Source: Udaeobacter sp025935755
GTDB lineage: Bacteria; Verrucomicrobiota; Verrucomicrobiia; Chthoniobacterales; UBA10450
Length of the DNA: 64,000 bases
Direction: 5' to 3'
Assembly (NCBI GenBank): GCA_036278715.1
Contig: DASUKN010000050.1
Location: 1-64,000 of the forward strand
Position 1 is the first letter of the stretch, and each line of letters opens with the position of its first letter. The notes under the pieces were generated by a model that did no database searches, was not told where the DNA came from, and saw nothing but the letters and a program-made list of their open reading frames with translations. Positions 57,068-64,000 of the stretch are shown in pieces. Made by a program: the position numbers and the translations under genes.

Positions 57068-57454
57068 ATGGTTTCGCTTAACAAAGAAACTGGGGCGGTG
57101 TTTCTGCTGGACGATGATCGCTCCGTCCTCAAAGCCACGAGCCGGCTCCTCGATTCGGTGGGTCGGCATGTTAACGCTTTTACGAGTGCAAGGACATTTT
57201 TAGAGTGCGCTGCAACGCATCAGCCCAATCTTGCCATCATAGACATCCTCATGCCTGAGATGAACGGGTTAGAGGTACAAACACGTCTGCGCCGGCTGTC
57301 CCCCTCGACCCACGTAATTGTACTAACTGCAAGAGATGATCCGTCGGTTCGTCGAATGGCGATGAATGCAGGTGCTTCCGCTTTCTTCATTAAGGGTGTC
57401 GAAAGCGACGAATTTCTAGCCGGAGTCAGGGCCACGGCAGATTCTATCAATTAG
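57068..57454 (+). CDS. stand-alone response-regulator receiver protein
   Basis: A 128-residue protein from the ATG at 57068, which has an AGGAAG ribosome binding site seven bases upstream; earlier in-frame starts (56960) have no such site. It is one receiver domain: FLLDDDRSV, phospho-acceptor D59 in LAIIDILMPEMNG, VLTARDDPSV, and AFFIKG with the conserved Lys. No output domain. Such single-domain proteins act as phosphate sinks, as connectors in phosphorelays or by protein contact. Adjacent to the kinase-regulator pair, it may tune their phosphorylation. Confidence 0.8.
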   Translation: MVSLNKETGAVFLLDDDRSVLKATSRLLDSVGRHVNAFTSARTFLECAATHQPNLAIIDILMPEMNGLEVQTRLRRLSPSTHVIVLTARDDPSVRRMAMNAGASAFFIKGVESDEFLAGVRATADSIN

Positions 57455-57639
57455 CTTGTATGTTTGCCCGAGTACGTCGGGAAATTCTCAACCACCTAAG
57501 CCCAACGGCGTAAGTCTCATAGATTTGACGCCGCATTTGCTGCGCGACCACCGGGGTAGGATATAGCCTTACACACGGAAATTATTAAGTTGACGCTAGC
57601 ATGCTTCTCCGTAAGGGGAGCCTGACAACAAAGGGAAAC

Positions 57640-58428
57640 ATGAAAAAACTACTATTCTACACTATTGCGTTAACAGGGCTTGTTGCCGCCTCTCTTCGAG
57701 CCGGGCCGGCTGTCGAATACAAACAAATCACGCAGCCGCCCCCGCTGGTTTACGGAACTGGCTTTTATGGAGGGCTCGACGCAGGCGCGAACATTTTTCA
57801 AAATCGCGGCGACGATCGCACCTTTACGGATGATAACCCGAATTCGCCTTTTTTCGGATCTACTCTCGACGTCAACCCGAAGAATGATGTCGGTTTTTTT
57901 GGTGGTCTCAAACTCGGTTATGTGTTTGGCACAGGCGTGATTCGGCCAACCATTGAAGGAGACTTCTTTTATAATGGCTTCAGAGGCGGGGCTGATTTCA
58001 CCCTGAATGAGGCGTTCACGCCCTGTCCGAGTTGCCCAACCGAGCTTTCAGTTCACCAGCGTGACGCGACCAGTTGGATTAACACCGGCGCGTTCATGGG
58101 CAACTTCATTTTGCGACTGGCACCTGGCGAGGGGCGGTTCCGGCCGTATGCCGGCGCCGGGGTTGGCGTTTACTACGCCGAATCTGCTGGTGCCGAAGTA
58201 CGGGATCCCTTAACGGGCGCTGTACCTATTAGTACTGGCGGCGGGCGAAATCATGCCGACCTGGCCTGGCAGGTGGTTGCCGGTTCAGACTACTTCTTCA
58301 CGCATAATATCAGTGCCTTTATTGAATATAGGTTTCTCGACTACACGAGCACACAGATCGATACCAACCAGGACCGCGATCTCAAACAGCACTTGTTAGG
58401 GGCCGGTGTGCGATTCTTTTTTCACTGA
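57640..58428 (+). CDS. outer-membrane beta-barrel protein
   Basis: About 262 residues from the ATG at 57640 (AAGGG ribosome binding site). The signal peptide is MKKLLFYTIALTGLVAASLR. Barrel strands alternate with loops: GFYGGLDAGANIFQNRG, GFFGGLKLGYVFGTGVIRPT, ATSWINTGAFMGNFILRLAP, FRPYAGAGVGVYYAE, and the closing HLLGAGVRFFF with a terminal aromatic. One loop contains two cysteines (CPSCP) that could form a disulfide. It resembles OmpA/OmpW-like eight-stranded barrels of the outer membrane. A weak box-like sequence near 57507-57520 (9 of 14 matches) lies upstream. A strong terminator follows. Confidence 0.75.
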   Translation: MKKLLFYTIALTGLVAASLRAGPAVEYKQITQPPPLVYGTGFYGGLDAGANIFQNRGDDRTFTDDNPNSPFFGSTLDVNPKNDVGFFGGLKLGYVFGTGVIRPTIEGDFFYNGFRGGADFTLNEAFTPCPSCPTELSVHQRDATSWINTGAFMGNFILRLAPGEGRFRPYAGAGVGVYYAESAGAEVRDPLTGAVPISTGGGRNHADLAWQVVAGSDYFFTHNISAFIEYRFLDYTSTQIDTNQDRDLKQHLLGAGVRFFFH

Positions 58429-58459
58429 TTAACAGGCCCACCTTCTTTAAGTTAACTCG

Positions 58460-58494
58460 ATCGGCCTCCCTTCATCGGGAGGCCGATTTTTTTC
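58460..58494 (+). terminator. strong Rho-independent terminator
   Basis: ATCGGCCTCCC (58460-58470) pairs with GGGAGGCCGAT (58477-58487) across a six-base loop, directly followed by a run of T (58487-58493). It follows the beta-barrel gene by 32 bases. The stem is symmetrical enough to work for both strands, but the T run is on the plus side. Confidence 0.9.
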
Positions 58495-58605
58495 GATCGA
58501 ATGTCTGTTTATGCCGACGTTCCTCACCTTTTGCGGAGCGTTTGGTCTTTTGCTTCTCCTCGGTTTAACGATTCAACGGTTCAACGATGACGTCGCGGCA
58601 GCCAT

Positions 58606-58619
58606 GGCCCGAAAGTCCT
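58606..58619. promoter_or_regulatory. DosR-box-like motif upstream of the 390-residue barrel protein
   Basis: GGCCCGAAAGTCCT; 10 of 14 matches with a perfect AAAGTCC half. AAAGTCCTATAGACG (58612-58626) is identical to bases 59922-59936 at the next copy, so the match extends beyond the dyad. It lies 43-56 bases before the ATG at 58662. Confidence 0.55.
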
Positions 58620-58661
58620 ATAGACGGGTTGCGGCAGTTACAAGAAAATCGACGCCTTTAG

Positions 58662-59834
58662 ATGAAAACCAGGTTTTTCTTGTTTGGATTCACAGTATCC
58701 GCGCTGGTCAGTTCTATCACCGCCGGCACGCTGGAACTCGCGCCCAAAGAGACCGCGCCGCTGAGCATCACTCAAACTGAGCCATGGCAATTCACCATCG
58801 CCGTCCCGGGTTTGATGCCGAGCATCGACGGCACAATCGGTGTACGCGGCCGGAACGCGAACATAGACATCGGCCTCGACCAAATCCTGCAACATCTTGA
58901 CATGATGTTCGCGATGCGAGGGGAGGCGCGGAAAGGCCCGTTCGGAATATATGCTGAAGTCTTTTACGTGGGTCTGTCGGACGACACACAAGTAGGCGGA
59001 CTGATTAACAACGTCCACGAAGTGGTCAATCCGTATTTGATTGACTGGGGGGTCAGCTGGCGACTTATCAATCAGCCGCGTTGGTTTGTCGACTTCGCTG
59101 CCGGCTCGCACTACACAAATGTTTACGAACAGCTCGAACTACATTCTGACCCGCCGTTGATTCAGCAGACAAGCCAAAGATTCGTTACTAACATCAGTGA
59201 CGATTTAGTTGCCAGGCTTAACAATGACATTTCTCATAGTGCGTTCATTACACAGCTGAAGGCAACCATCGAGGCAGACATTACCAGCCAGATTGACAGA
59301 CATAACTCGTTAGACCGCCACCAACGTAAACCGCGCATTCCAATCGCACCGTTAGGTGGCCGCATCGAGGAAGATGTCGCCCGCGTGGTTCAGAATTTCA
59401 TCCAGACAAAAGAAACAGCTTTGCGCGCGCGGGTAGATGCGCTTCGTCTGAAAGGGGCCGCACGCCGGGCCGCCGTTCGCCGAATCGTTAGTGCGACTGA
59501 GACGCGAATATCGAACCAGCTCGCGATTACACTGAACACGAAGCTGGCGCAAGCCATATCGCGAGATGATGGCTGGTTCGACCCCTATGTCGGACTGCGT
59601 ACTCGTTACAACTTTAACAAAACGTTTTACACCGCCGTGCGCGGCGAGGTCGGAGGGTTTGGCGTCGGCGCCGACTTGATGTGGCAGGTCGAGGGCGTGC
59701 TGGGTATTAACGTCACCCGTTCCGTTTTCACCGAAATCGGTTATCGCGCTCTCGCCGCCGACTTCGAGAACGACAACTTTACTTTCGACACAGTCCTGCA
59801 CGGCCCGCAAATCACGACCGGCGTTACCTTTTGA
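58662..59834 (+). CDS. outer-membrane barrel protein with a long helical insert
   Basis: A 390-residue protein with signal peptide MKTRFFLFGFTVSALVSSIT. Barrel-like strands cover residues 40-150 (WQFTIAVPGLMPSIDGTIGV, GPFGIYAEVFYVGLSDD, WFVDFAAGSHYTNVY) and 300-390 (GWFDPYVGLRTRYNFNKTFY, GGFGVGADLMWQVEGV, FTEIGYRALAADFEND). Between them, about residues 165-295, lies a highly charged, alpha-helical insert (DLVARLNNDISHSAFITQLK, ALRARVDALRLKGAARRAAV). The insert would form a domain outside the barrel. Function unknown. The gene is preceded by a box. Confidence 0.65.
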   Translation: MKTRFFLFGFTVSALVSSITAGTLELAPKETAPLSITQTEPWQFTIAVPGLMPSIDGTIGVRGRNANIDIGLDQILQHLDMMFAMRGEARKGPFGIYAEVFYVGLSDDTQVGGLINNVHEVVNPYLIDWGVSWRLINQPRWFVDFAAGSHYTNVYEQLELHSDPPLIQQTSQRFVTNISDDLVARLNNDISHSAFITQLKATIEADITSQIDRHNSLDRHQRKPRIPIAPLGGRIEEDVARVVQNFIQTKETALRARVDALRLKGAARRAAVRRIVSATETRISNQLAITLNTKLAQAISRDDGWFDPYVGLRTRYNFNKTFYTAVRGEVGGFGVGADLMWQVEGVLGINVTRSVFTEIGYRALAADFENDNFTFDTVLHGPQITTGVTF

Positions 59835-59870
59835 ACGAGCTTGTTGGCAATGTCGCCGCGCGACTGTAGC

Positions 59871-59890
59871 CGTCGCCTTGCGGGGCGACG
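59871..59890. repeat. short hairpin after the barrel gene
   Basis: CGTCGCC (59871-59877) and GGCGACG (59884-59890) form a seven-base-pair stem with a six-base loop, preceded by TGTAGC. Together with the element at 23155 this suggests a small dispersed palindromic repeat. No T run follows. Confidence 0.4.
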
Positions 59891-59915
59891 TATGACTTCT
59901 CGCTAAAACAAACAC

Positions 59916-59929
59916 GGCCCTAAAGTCCT
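59916..59929. promoter_or_regulatory. DosR-box-like motif upstream of the DUF1254 gene
   Basis: GGCCCTAAAGTCCT; 11 of 14 matches with a perfect CTAAAGTCC core. It lies 69 bases from the ATG at 59998. It shares TATAGACG on its right with the copy at 58612. Confidence 0.6.
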
Positions 59930-59997
59930 ATAGACGAACCACACCGGACACGACAAGGTTTTCCGCTTTCGAACAAATGAATTGATTAACCAATCCC

Positions 59998-61440
59998 ATG
60001 AAACCCATCAAATCCCGAATCCTATCACGCGTTCTAACCTGTGGCCTTCTAATTGCAGGCTCGCTACAAATTAGTCTAACCAGTCGAGCCGAATCCATTT
60101 CTTCCGACGAGGCACATTCGATTGGCGTCGATGCCTACATCTACTTTTATCCCTTTGTGACGATGGACATCACCCGCAAACAGTTGACCAACACTGAGCA
60201 TGCGGAAGGCCTCGCCGCGCCAATGAATAGTTTCGCGAATATTCCGGCCTACCCGACGGCGGACATGAAAGCAGTCGTCCGCCCCAACTTTGACACGCTG
60301 TATTCGAGTGGCTGGCTCGATCTGACGAAAGAACCGGTAGTGGTCTCCGTACCGGATACGGGCGGGCGATATTATTTGTTCCCAATGCTCGACATGTGGA
60401 CGGACGTGTTCGCGTCCCCGGGTTGGCGCACCACTGGAACGAAGGCAGCGAATTTTCTGGTTACTCCTCCGGGCTGGACGGGCTCGGTCCCAAGTGACAC
60501 CCAGCAGATCAAGGCACCGACACCTTACGTTTGGATTATCGGTCGCACCAAGACCGACGGACCACCGGATTATAACGCCGTCCACAAGATTCAGGACGGC
60601 TACAGAGTTACGACGCTATCGCAATGGGGAAAGAGTCCCGAGCCAGTGACCGGTAAGGTTGATCCATCAGTGGACATGAAAACTCCCCCAAAGGTTCAGG
60701 TGGATACCATGCCGGCCGATAAGTATTTCACCTATGCTGCTGAATTGCTGAAATTGCACCCACCGCATATCACGGACGAGCCCATGATCGCTCGTCTGAA
60801 ACGCATTGGCATCGAACCCGGAAAGAGCTTCGATTTCGCCAAACTGGATCCGGCCGTGCAAAAGGCGCTGACCAGCGCTCCGAAGGATGCGCACGCACTG
60901 ATGAAATGGAAAGTGCCTACACTCGCGCGCGTCGTGAACTACTGGTCGATGAACACAGACACGATGGGCGTTTACGGTAACTATTATCTCAAACGCGCCA
61001 TCGTTGCCCAGTTGGGTCTGGGCGCGAACCTGCCGCACGATGCGATCTATCCACTGAATCTTGGGGATGAAGCCGGCAAGCCGCTCGATGGTGCGAGCAA
61101 ATACACCATTCACTTCGACAAGGCGACGTTGCCACCGGCTCAAGCCTTTTGGTCCATCACACTTTACGACTCTGAAGGGTTCCAAGTGGCGAACACTCTG
61201 AACCGGTTCGCTGTGAGCAGTTGGATGCCGTTCAAATACAACCCGGATGGATCGCTTGACCTTTACTTTCAAAATGAAAGTCCAGGCGCGAACAAGGAAG
61301 CAAACTGGCTGCCGGCCCCCAAAGGCGGCTTCAACCTTTGCATGCGTCTCTATGCTCCGAAGGGAGAGGCGCTGACGGGCAAATGGAATCCACCGCCGGT
61401 TACAAAGGTAGAAGGTCCTGTTGAGGTAAGCCCGCAGTAA
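59998..61440 (+). CDS. exported DUF1254/DUF1214 protein
   Basis: A 480-residue protein with a signal peptide (ILSRVLTCGLLIAGSLQISL). The N-terminal DUF1254 part has GVDAYIYFYPFVTMDITRKQ and MNSFANIPAYPTADMKAVVR, followed by PNFDTLYSSGWLDLTKEP and RYYLFPMLDMWTDVF. The C-terminal DUF1214 part has QAFWSITLYDSEGFQVANTL and SLDLYFQNESPGANKEANWL. DUF1254/1214 proteins are widespread in environmental bacteria; function unknown, probably periplasmic. The gene is preceded by a box at 59916. Confidence 0.9.
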   Translation: MKPIKSRILSRVLTCGLLIAGSLQISLTSRAESISSDEAHSIGVDAYIYFYPFVTMDITRKQLTNTEHAEGLAAPMNSFANIPAYPTADMKAVVRPNFDTLYSSGWLDLTKEPVVVSVPDTGGRYYLFPMLDMWTDVFASPGWRTTGTKAANFLVTPPGWTGSVPSDTQQIKAPTPYVWIIGRTKTDGPPDYNAVHKIQDGYRVTTLSQWGKSPEPVTGKVDPSVDMKTPPKVQVDTMPADKYFTYAAELLKLHPPHITDEPMIARLKRIGIEPGKSFDFAKLDPAVQKALTSAPKDAHALMKWKVPTLARVVNYWSMNTDTMGVYGNYYLKRAIVAQLGLGANLPHDAIYPLNLGDEAGKPLDGASKYTIHFDKATLPPAQAFWSITLYDSEGFQVANTLNRFAVSSWMPFKYNPDGSLDLYFQNESPGANKEANWLPAPKGGFNLCMRLYAPKGEALTGKWNPPPVTKVEGPVEVSPQ

Positions 61441-61563
61441 GTGGTTGAGCGCTGGAACATCTATTTGGCCAGCCTAACGATCTGCAAAGCAAAGCCGAAC
61501 CCTGAAGCAGAAAAGTTCATGATGCGGTGGACGAATTCTTTGGGTTCGTTCATCACATCCTCT

Positions 61564-61577
61564 AGGCCTAAAGTCCT
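61564..61577. promoter_or_regulatory. DosR-box-like motif upstream of the lipoprotein gene
   Basis: AGGCCTAAAGTCCT; 11 of 14 matches and a perfect CTAAAGTCC core as at 59916. It lies 61 bases before the ATG at 61638. Confidence 0.6.
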
Positions 61578-61637
61578 ATGGAAGTGCTTGTCTCTAAGAA
61601 GCAGCATTTGGTATACAGCAAATAACCGATCCAACTC

Positions 61638-62021
61638 ATGAAAACATACAATCCAATCAGTTATATACTCGGTCTGGCTTGTGCCGGACTGCTTCTGACT
61701 TCCTGCGAAACAACCGGACCTGGTGCTGCCAGCGCGCCGCCACCTAACTCGGGTCACGTACTAATTTATCGTGTCGCAAACTACGGGACCGATCTCAGCA
61801 TGGTCGTCTCGGTTGATGGCAAAGACGTGGGCAGCTTTACCGAAGGCAATAACTACGACGGTTATCTGCCCGCAGGCCCGCATCACATCGCTGTTCGAGT
61901 CGATCCAAATCGAACCGGTGCCGGTCCCGGGCGAAGGAACCTCACCGTGCAATCCGGGCAGACCTATTCCTATACCGCAGCCTGGTCCGGAGGGAATTTG
62001 AAGCTGGTACGGAACCCGTAA
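61638..62021 (+). CDS. small putative lipoprotein
   Basis: A 127-residue protein. The signal peptide ends in a lipobox (CAGLLLTSCETT), with lipidation on the Cys near residue 23. The mature part looks like a small beta-sandwich: HVLIYRVANYGTDLSMVVSV, VGSFTEGNNYDGYLPAGPHH and LTVQSGQTYSYTAAWSG. The YLPAGPHHI pattern resembles PEGA-like or DUF2846-like domains in which a peptidic strand follows AGxH. Role unknown. Preceded by a box. Confidence 0.65.
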   Translation: MKTYNPISYILGLACAGLLLTSCETTGPGAASAPPPNSGHVLIYRVANYGTDLSMVVSVDGKDVGSFTEGNNYDGYLPAGPHHIAVRVDPNRTGAGPGRRNLTVQSGQTYSYTAAWSGGNLKLVRNP

Positions 62022-62136
62022 CCGAAAGTTTATCTTGTCGGGATTGTGAATCTCCCGATACGCTGCTCGGGATCGCCCAGGGCTGGCGGAGAATTGCCGC
62101 GACCGTCTGGTTAAACAGAAAGATGACTCCAGCGAA

Positions 62137-63027
62137 ATGAAGATCTCGAATTTGATTGTCTACGAACGCCAAACGCGAAACCAAAATCTACCGGTTAACT
62201 TCAGCAGGATGCTAGTAGCACTTCGTCTTCGCCGAGCGCTGCATACTGCCAGCAGCATACTCTTCGTTGGGTTGGTCGGCCTGTCGTGTCCCGCAGCCTT
62301 CGGCGCGAATCCGGCTGAGGAAATGGCCAAGGCAGGAGTGCCGGGCGGGATCGATCCAAAGGGAAATTCGTGGTTATCGATCCAGAAAAGCATCGAACAA
62401 TTCGCCCATCCTTCGTTTATCCTTCGACTGTTTCTCAGTCTCACCCTCGCAGTTGGTTGCGCATTCGCAATCGCGTGGCACCCGCGTCGCGCATCACTCC
62501 GGGACCCGCTGAGGGACTTCGAGGAACGCAAGGCACTCATACTGCTCGGTGTGGTTGGGGCGGTCGTCGCTGAACTAAGTGGAACCAGCCAAACGCTTGC
62601 CTTTGTGATCTTCGGCATAGGCGCCCTCTTGCGATTCAGGACACTGCTCGACAATCCAAAACTCACCGGCAAAGCAATCATGGTCGTAGTAGTCGGACTT
62701 GCCTGCGGGATGGGATCGTGGGCCATGGCAGTGTTTGTAACTGCCTTTAGCTGGTTACTGATGTTTTGGCTGGATTCGCACTCGAGCTGTGAGGTAAGAA
62801 TTCGACTGGACGACACTGAAGATCCCAGACCTGTGTTCGATGCCGTGCAGTCTCTGCTTATTTCGCATAAGTGCAGGGTTCAAAGTTCTTCCCTGTACGA
62901 GGACAAAGGACGGATGGTATTTCTCCTGTATCTCCCCAATGGAGTAGACCCGACGCGATTGGAACATGAAGTGAGGACGAAGCTGCATAAGAACAGGGTT
63001 TCCAAGATCACAGTAGATATCGTCTAA
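62137..63027 (+). CDS. DUF4956/MgtC-like membrane protein
   Basis: A 296-residue protein. A signal-like helix (ASSILFVGLVGLSCPAAFG) and a second helix (LRLFLSLTLAVGCAFAIAW) lead to the core: DFEERKALILLGVVGAVVAE, LAFVIFGIGALLRFRTLLDN, and KAIMVVVVGLACGMGSWAMA. The GIGALLRFRT segment with a following D and LACGxG is the pattern of DUF4956, and also resembles MgtC/SapB. The C-terminal 85 residues form a soluble alpha/beta domain (CEVRIRLDDTEDPRPVFDAV, ISHKCRVQSSSLYEDKGRMV) as in MgtC-type proteins. Function unknown. It has the same direction as the lipoprotein gene and lies 115 bases away. Confidence 0.65.
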   Translation: MKISNLIVYERQTRNQNLPVNFSRMLVALRLRRALHTASSILFVGLVGLSCPAAFGANPAEEMAKAGVPGGIDPKGNSWLSIQKSIEQFAHPSFILRLFLSLTLAVGCAFAIAWHPRRASLRDPLRDFEERKALILLGVVGAVVAELSGTSQTLAFVIFGIGALLRFRTLLDNPKLTGKAIMVVVVGLACGMGSWAMAVFVTAFSWLLMFWLDSHSSCEVRIRLDDTEDPRPVFDAVQSLLISHKCRVQSSSLYEDKGRMVFLLYLPNGVDPTRLEHEVRTKLHKNRVSKITVDIV

Positions 63028-63068
63028 GAACTTCATCGTTTTGCGGGCGTGACCTGAATTTTATCGCG

Positions 63069-63647
63069 ATGCGCAAATGCACGTTCCATGCGGCGATCTT
63101 TTTTGCGCTGCTGCTTGCAGCGAATGCTCAAGAAGGACCGAAGAATTCCGTCATATTGATTATCCGGCATGCGGAAAATCCTGCCGACGGTCACGGTTTG
63201 TCACCACGCGGCAAAGAAAGGGCTGAAGCATACAAAAAATACTTCAAAAACTTTACCGTCGATGGCATCCGTCGGGAACCCCAGGCGGTCCTTGTCGCCG
63301 CTGACTCAAAGCAGAGTCATAGGCCGCGTTTAACCGTGACACCGTTTGCAAAGGCGGCAAACCTGCCGATCGACAACCGCTTTGCCAACAAACAACCCGC
63401 TGATCTGGCCGCTGAGCTGCGTGCAAATTACCCGGGCAAGGTCATTCTCGTCTGCTGGCATCACGGGCAGATCCCGGCGCTGCTTCGCGCGCTGGGAGCT
63501 GCGCCCGAAACACTACTGCCAGGCGGCAAATGGCCAAGAAACGTCTACGATTGGGTCGTCGTGGTTAGCTTCGATGCGAACGGTCATGTGATTCCCGGGA
63601 GCACGAAACGCATTACTGAGCACCTGCTACAGGGAGACTCCCAATAA
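63069..63647 (+). CDS. exported histidine-phosphatase superfamily protein
   Basis: A 192-residue protein with a signal peptide (MRKCTFHAAIFFALLLAANA). The phosphatase catalytic motif is IIRHAENPADGHG (the His in RHA), with LSPRGKERAEAYKKYF typical of the fold and the second catalytic His in VCWHHGQIPALL. The conserved Arg is likely in a later loop. Members hydrolyse phosphate esters or act as phosphoglycerate mutases; a secreted form suggests a periplasmic phosphatase, perhaps phytase-like. It follows the membrane protein gene by about 40 bases. Confidence 0.75.
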   Translation: MRKCTFHAAIFFALLLAANAQEGPKNSVILIIRHAENPADGHGLSPRGKERAEAYKKYFKNFTVDGIRREPQAVLVAADSKQSHRPRLTVTPFAKAANLPIDNRFANKQPADLAAELRANYPGKVILVCWHHGQIPALLRALGAAPETLLPGGKWPRNVYDWVVVVSFDANGHVIPGSTKRITEHLLQGDSQ

Positions 63648-63730
63648 CTCGTGAGCATTTGGCAAGTCTAACGACTGAATCTCTTACTTCGCACGAAAAC
63701 TTACTCACGTTCGACTCAGGAAGTTAGCTT

Positions 63731-64000
63731 ATGCTACAGTCGGTTGGACCGGAAGGCTATGTAATCAGGAACCTTAATCGAGTGCGCGAGGCCGGTGATA
63801 CATCTCAGTCCCGATTGGAAGTAATCGAAATTCTCGAAGCATTTATCCTCGCTCTGGTCGCCGTAGCCACGGCGTGGAGTGGGTATCAGGCGGCGGAATG
63901 GGCGGGAAGACGCGCAGAAGATTACGCAAAGGCGAGCAGGCTGCGTGTCAACGCTGAAGGACTCGCCACCCTGGCAGGACAGGAGCGAATCTACGACAGC
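63731..64000 (+). CDS. partial membrane protein, paralogue of the gene at 44324
   Basis: Ninety codons from the ATG at 63731 to the right edge, no stop. MLQSVGPEGYVIRNLNRVRE is followed by VIEILEAFILALVAVATAWS (first helix) and GYQAAEWAGRRAEDYAKASR. The helix and the following W/A/E pattern match residues 22-60 of the 222-residue protein at 44324. The rest continues outside the window. Function unknown. Confidence 0.65.
   Translation, partial: MLQSVGPEGYVIRNLNRVREAGDTSQSRLEVIEILEAFILALVAVATAWSGYQAAEWAGRRAEDYAKASRLRVNAEGLATLAGQERIYDS

Noticed and set aside
58511..58780. Small membrane protein frame starting after the terminator
   Set aside because: It overlaps the box and the start of the 390-residue protein in another frame and loses plausibility after the first helix.
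1071..61478. Integron attC sites suggested by GCCTAAC/GTTAGGC
   Set aside because: Copies are isolated, mostly inside long conserved genes, not paired as in attC hairpins, and no integrase is present.

Overview
The window reads as chromosomal DNA of a Gram-negative, probably soil-dwelling bacterium. Lipoproteins, porins, an OprM-type outer-membrane factor and TonB-like sequence imply an outer membrane. Moderate-to-high GC, the family mix (DUF3300/DUF2950, DUF4105, DUF1254, DUF4239, a YtcJ amidohydrolase, a sortilin-type repeat protein) and many short dispersed palindromes fit Verrucomicrobiota, perhaps the Chthoniobacterales/Udaeobacter group. That placement is inference; there is no rRNA or marker gene here to confirm it. 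I found no tRNA, rRNA, CRISPR array, transposase or prophage.

Left part (1-23 kb) is mixed housekeeping and accessory DNA: a large secreted beta-propeller protein, a membrane-anchored MsrB-like protein with no cysteines, a SpoT-type HD hydrolase, a 51-residue cysteine-rich secreted peptide, an exported amidohydrolase, mtnA next to a class II aldolase, a Tat-exported aldo/keto reductase, several uncharacterised secreted proteins, and a DUF3300-DUF2950 pair whose first gene has a very long glycine-rich tail.

Middle part (23-44 kb) is two converging sets of energy-metabolism genes, both read leftward. One runs glgP-fba-pyk-(MBL RNase-like)-hypothetical-LOG-pfk, taking glycogen through glycolysis. 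The other runs ackA/pduL-serine dehydratase-pflB-pflA-MFS-(LD-transpeptidase): serine to pyruvate, pyruvate to formate plus acetyl-CoA, acetyl-CoA to acetate plus ATP. The last two chemical steps appear fused in one polypeptide with a cyclic-nucleotide-binding-like N-terminus. The serine dehydratase carries a Tat-like signal peptide.

Right part (44-64 kb) is envelope and stress functions: DcaP-like porin, SulP anion transporter, a HlyD/DUF3302/outer-membrane-factor export set, PPK2 polyphosphate kinase, Ca2+/H+ antiporter, a membrane PAS histidine kinase with a FixJ-type response regulator and a lone receiver, beta-barrel proteins, DUF1254 protein, lipoprotein and membrane proteins.

The element that ties the window together is a recurring partly palindromic motif, best form AGGACTAAAGTCCC (53960-53973), found in front of at least ten transcription units from 18.6 to 61.6 kb. 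It closely resembles the DosR/DevR dormancy box of mycobacteria. Together with the NarL/FixJ-type regulator encoded beside the best copy, and the fermentative, glycogen, polyphosphate and envelope genes it precedes, it suggests a local oxygen-limitation or energy-stress regulon controlled by the two-component system at 54.1-57.5 kb.
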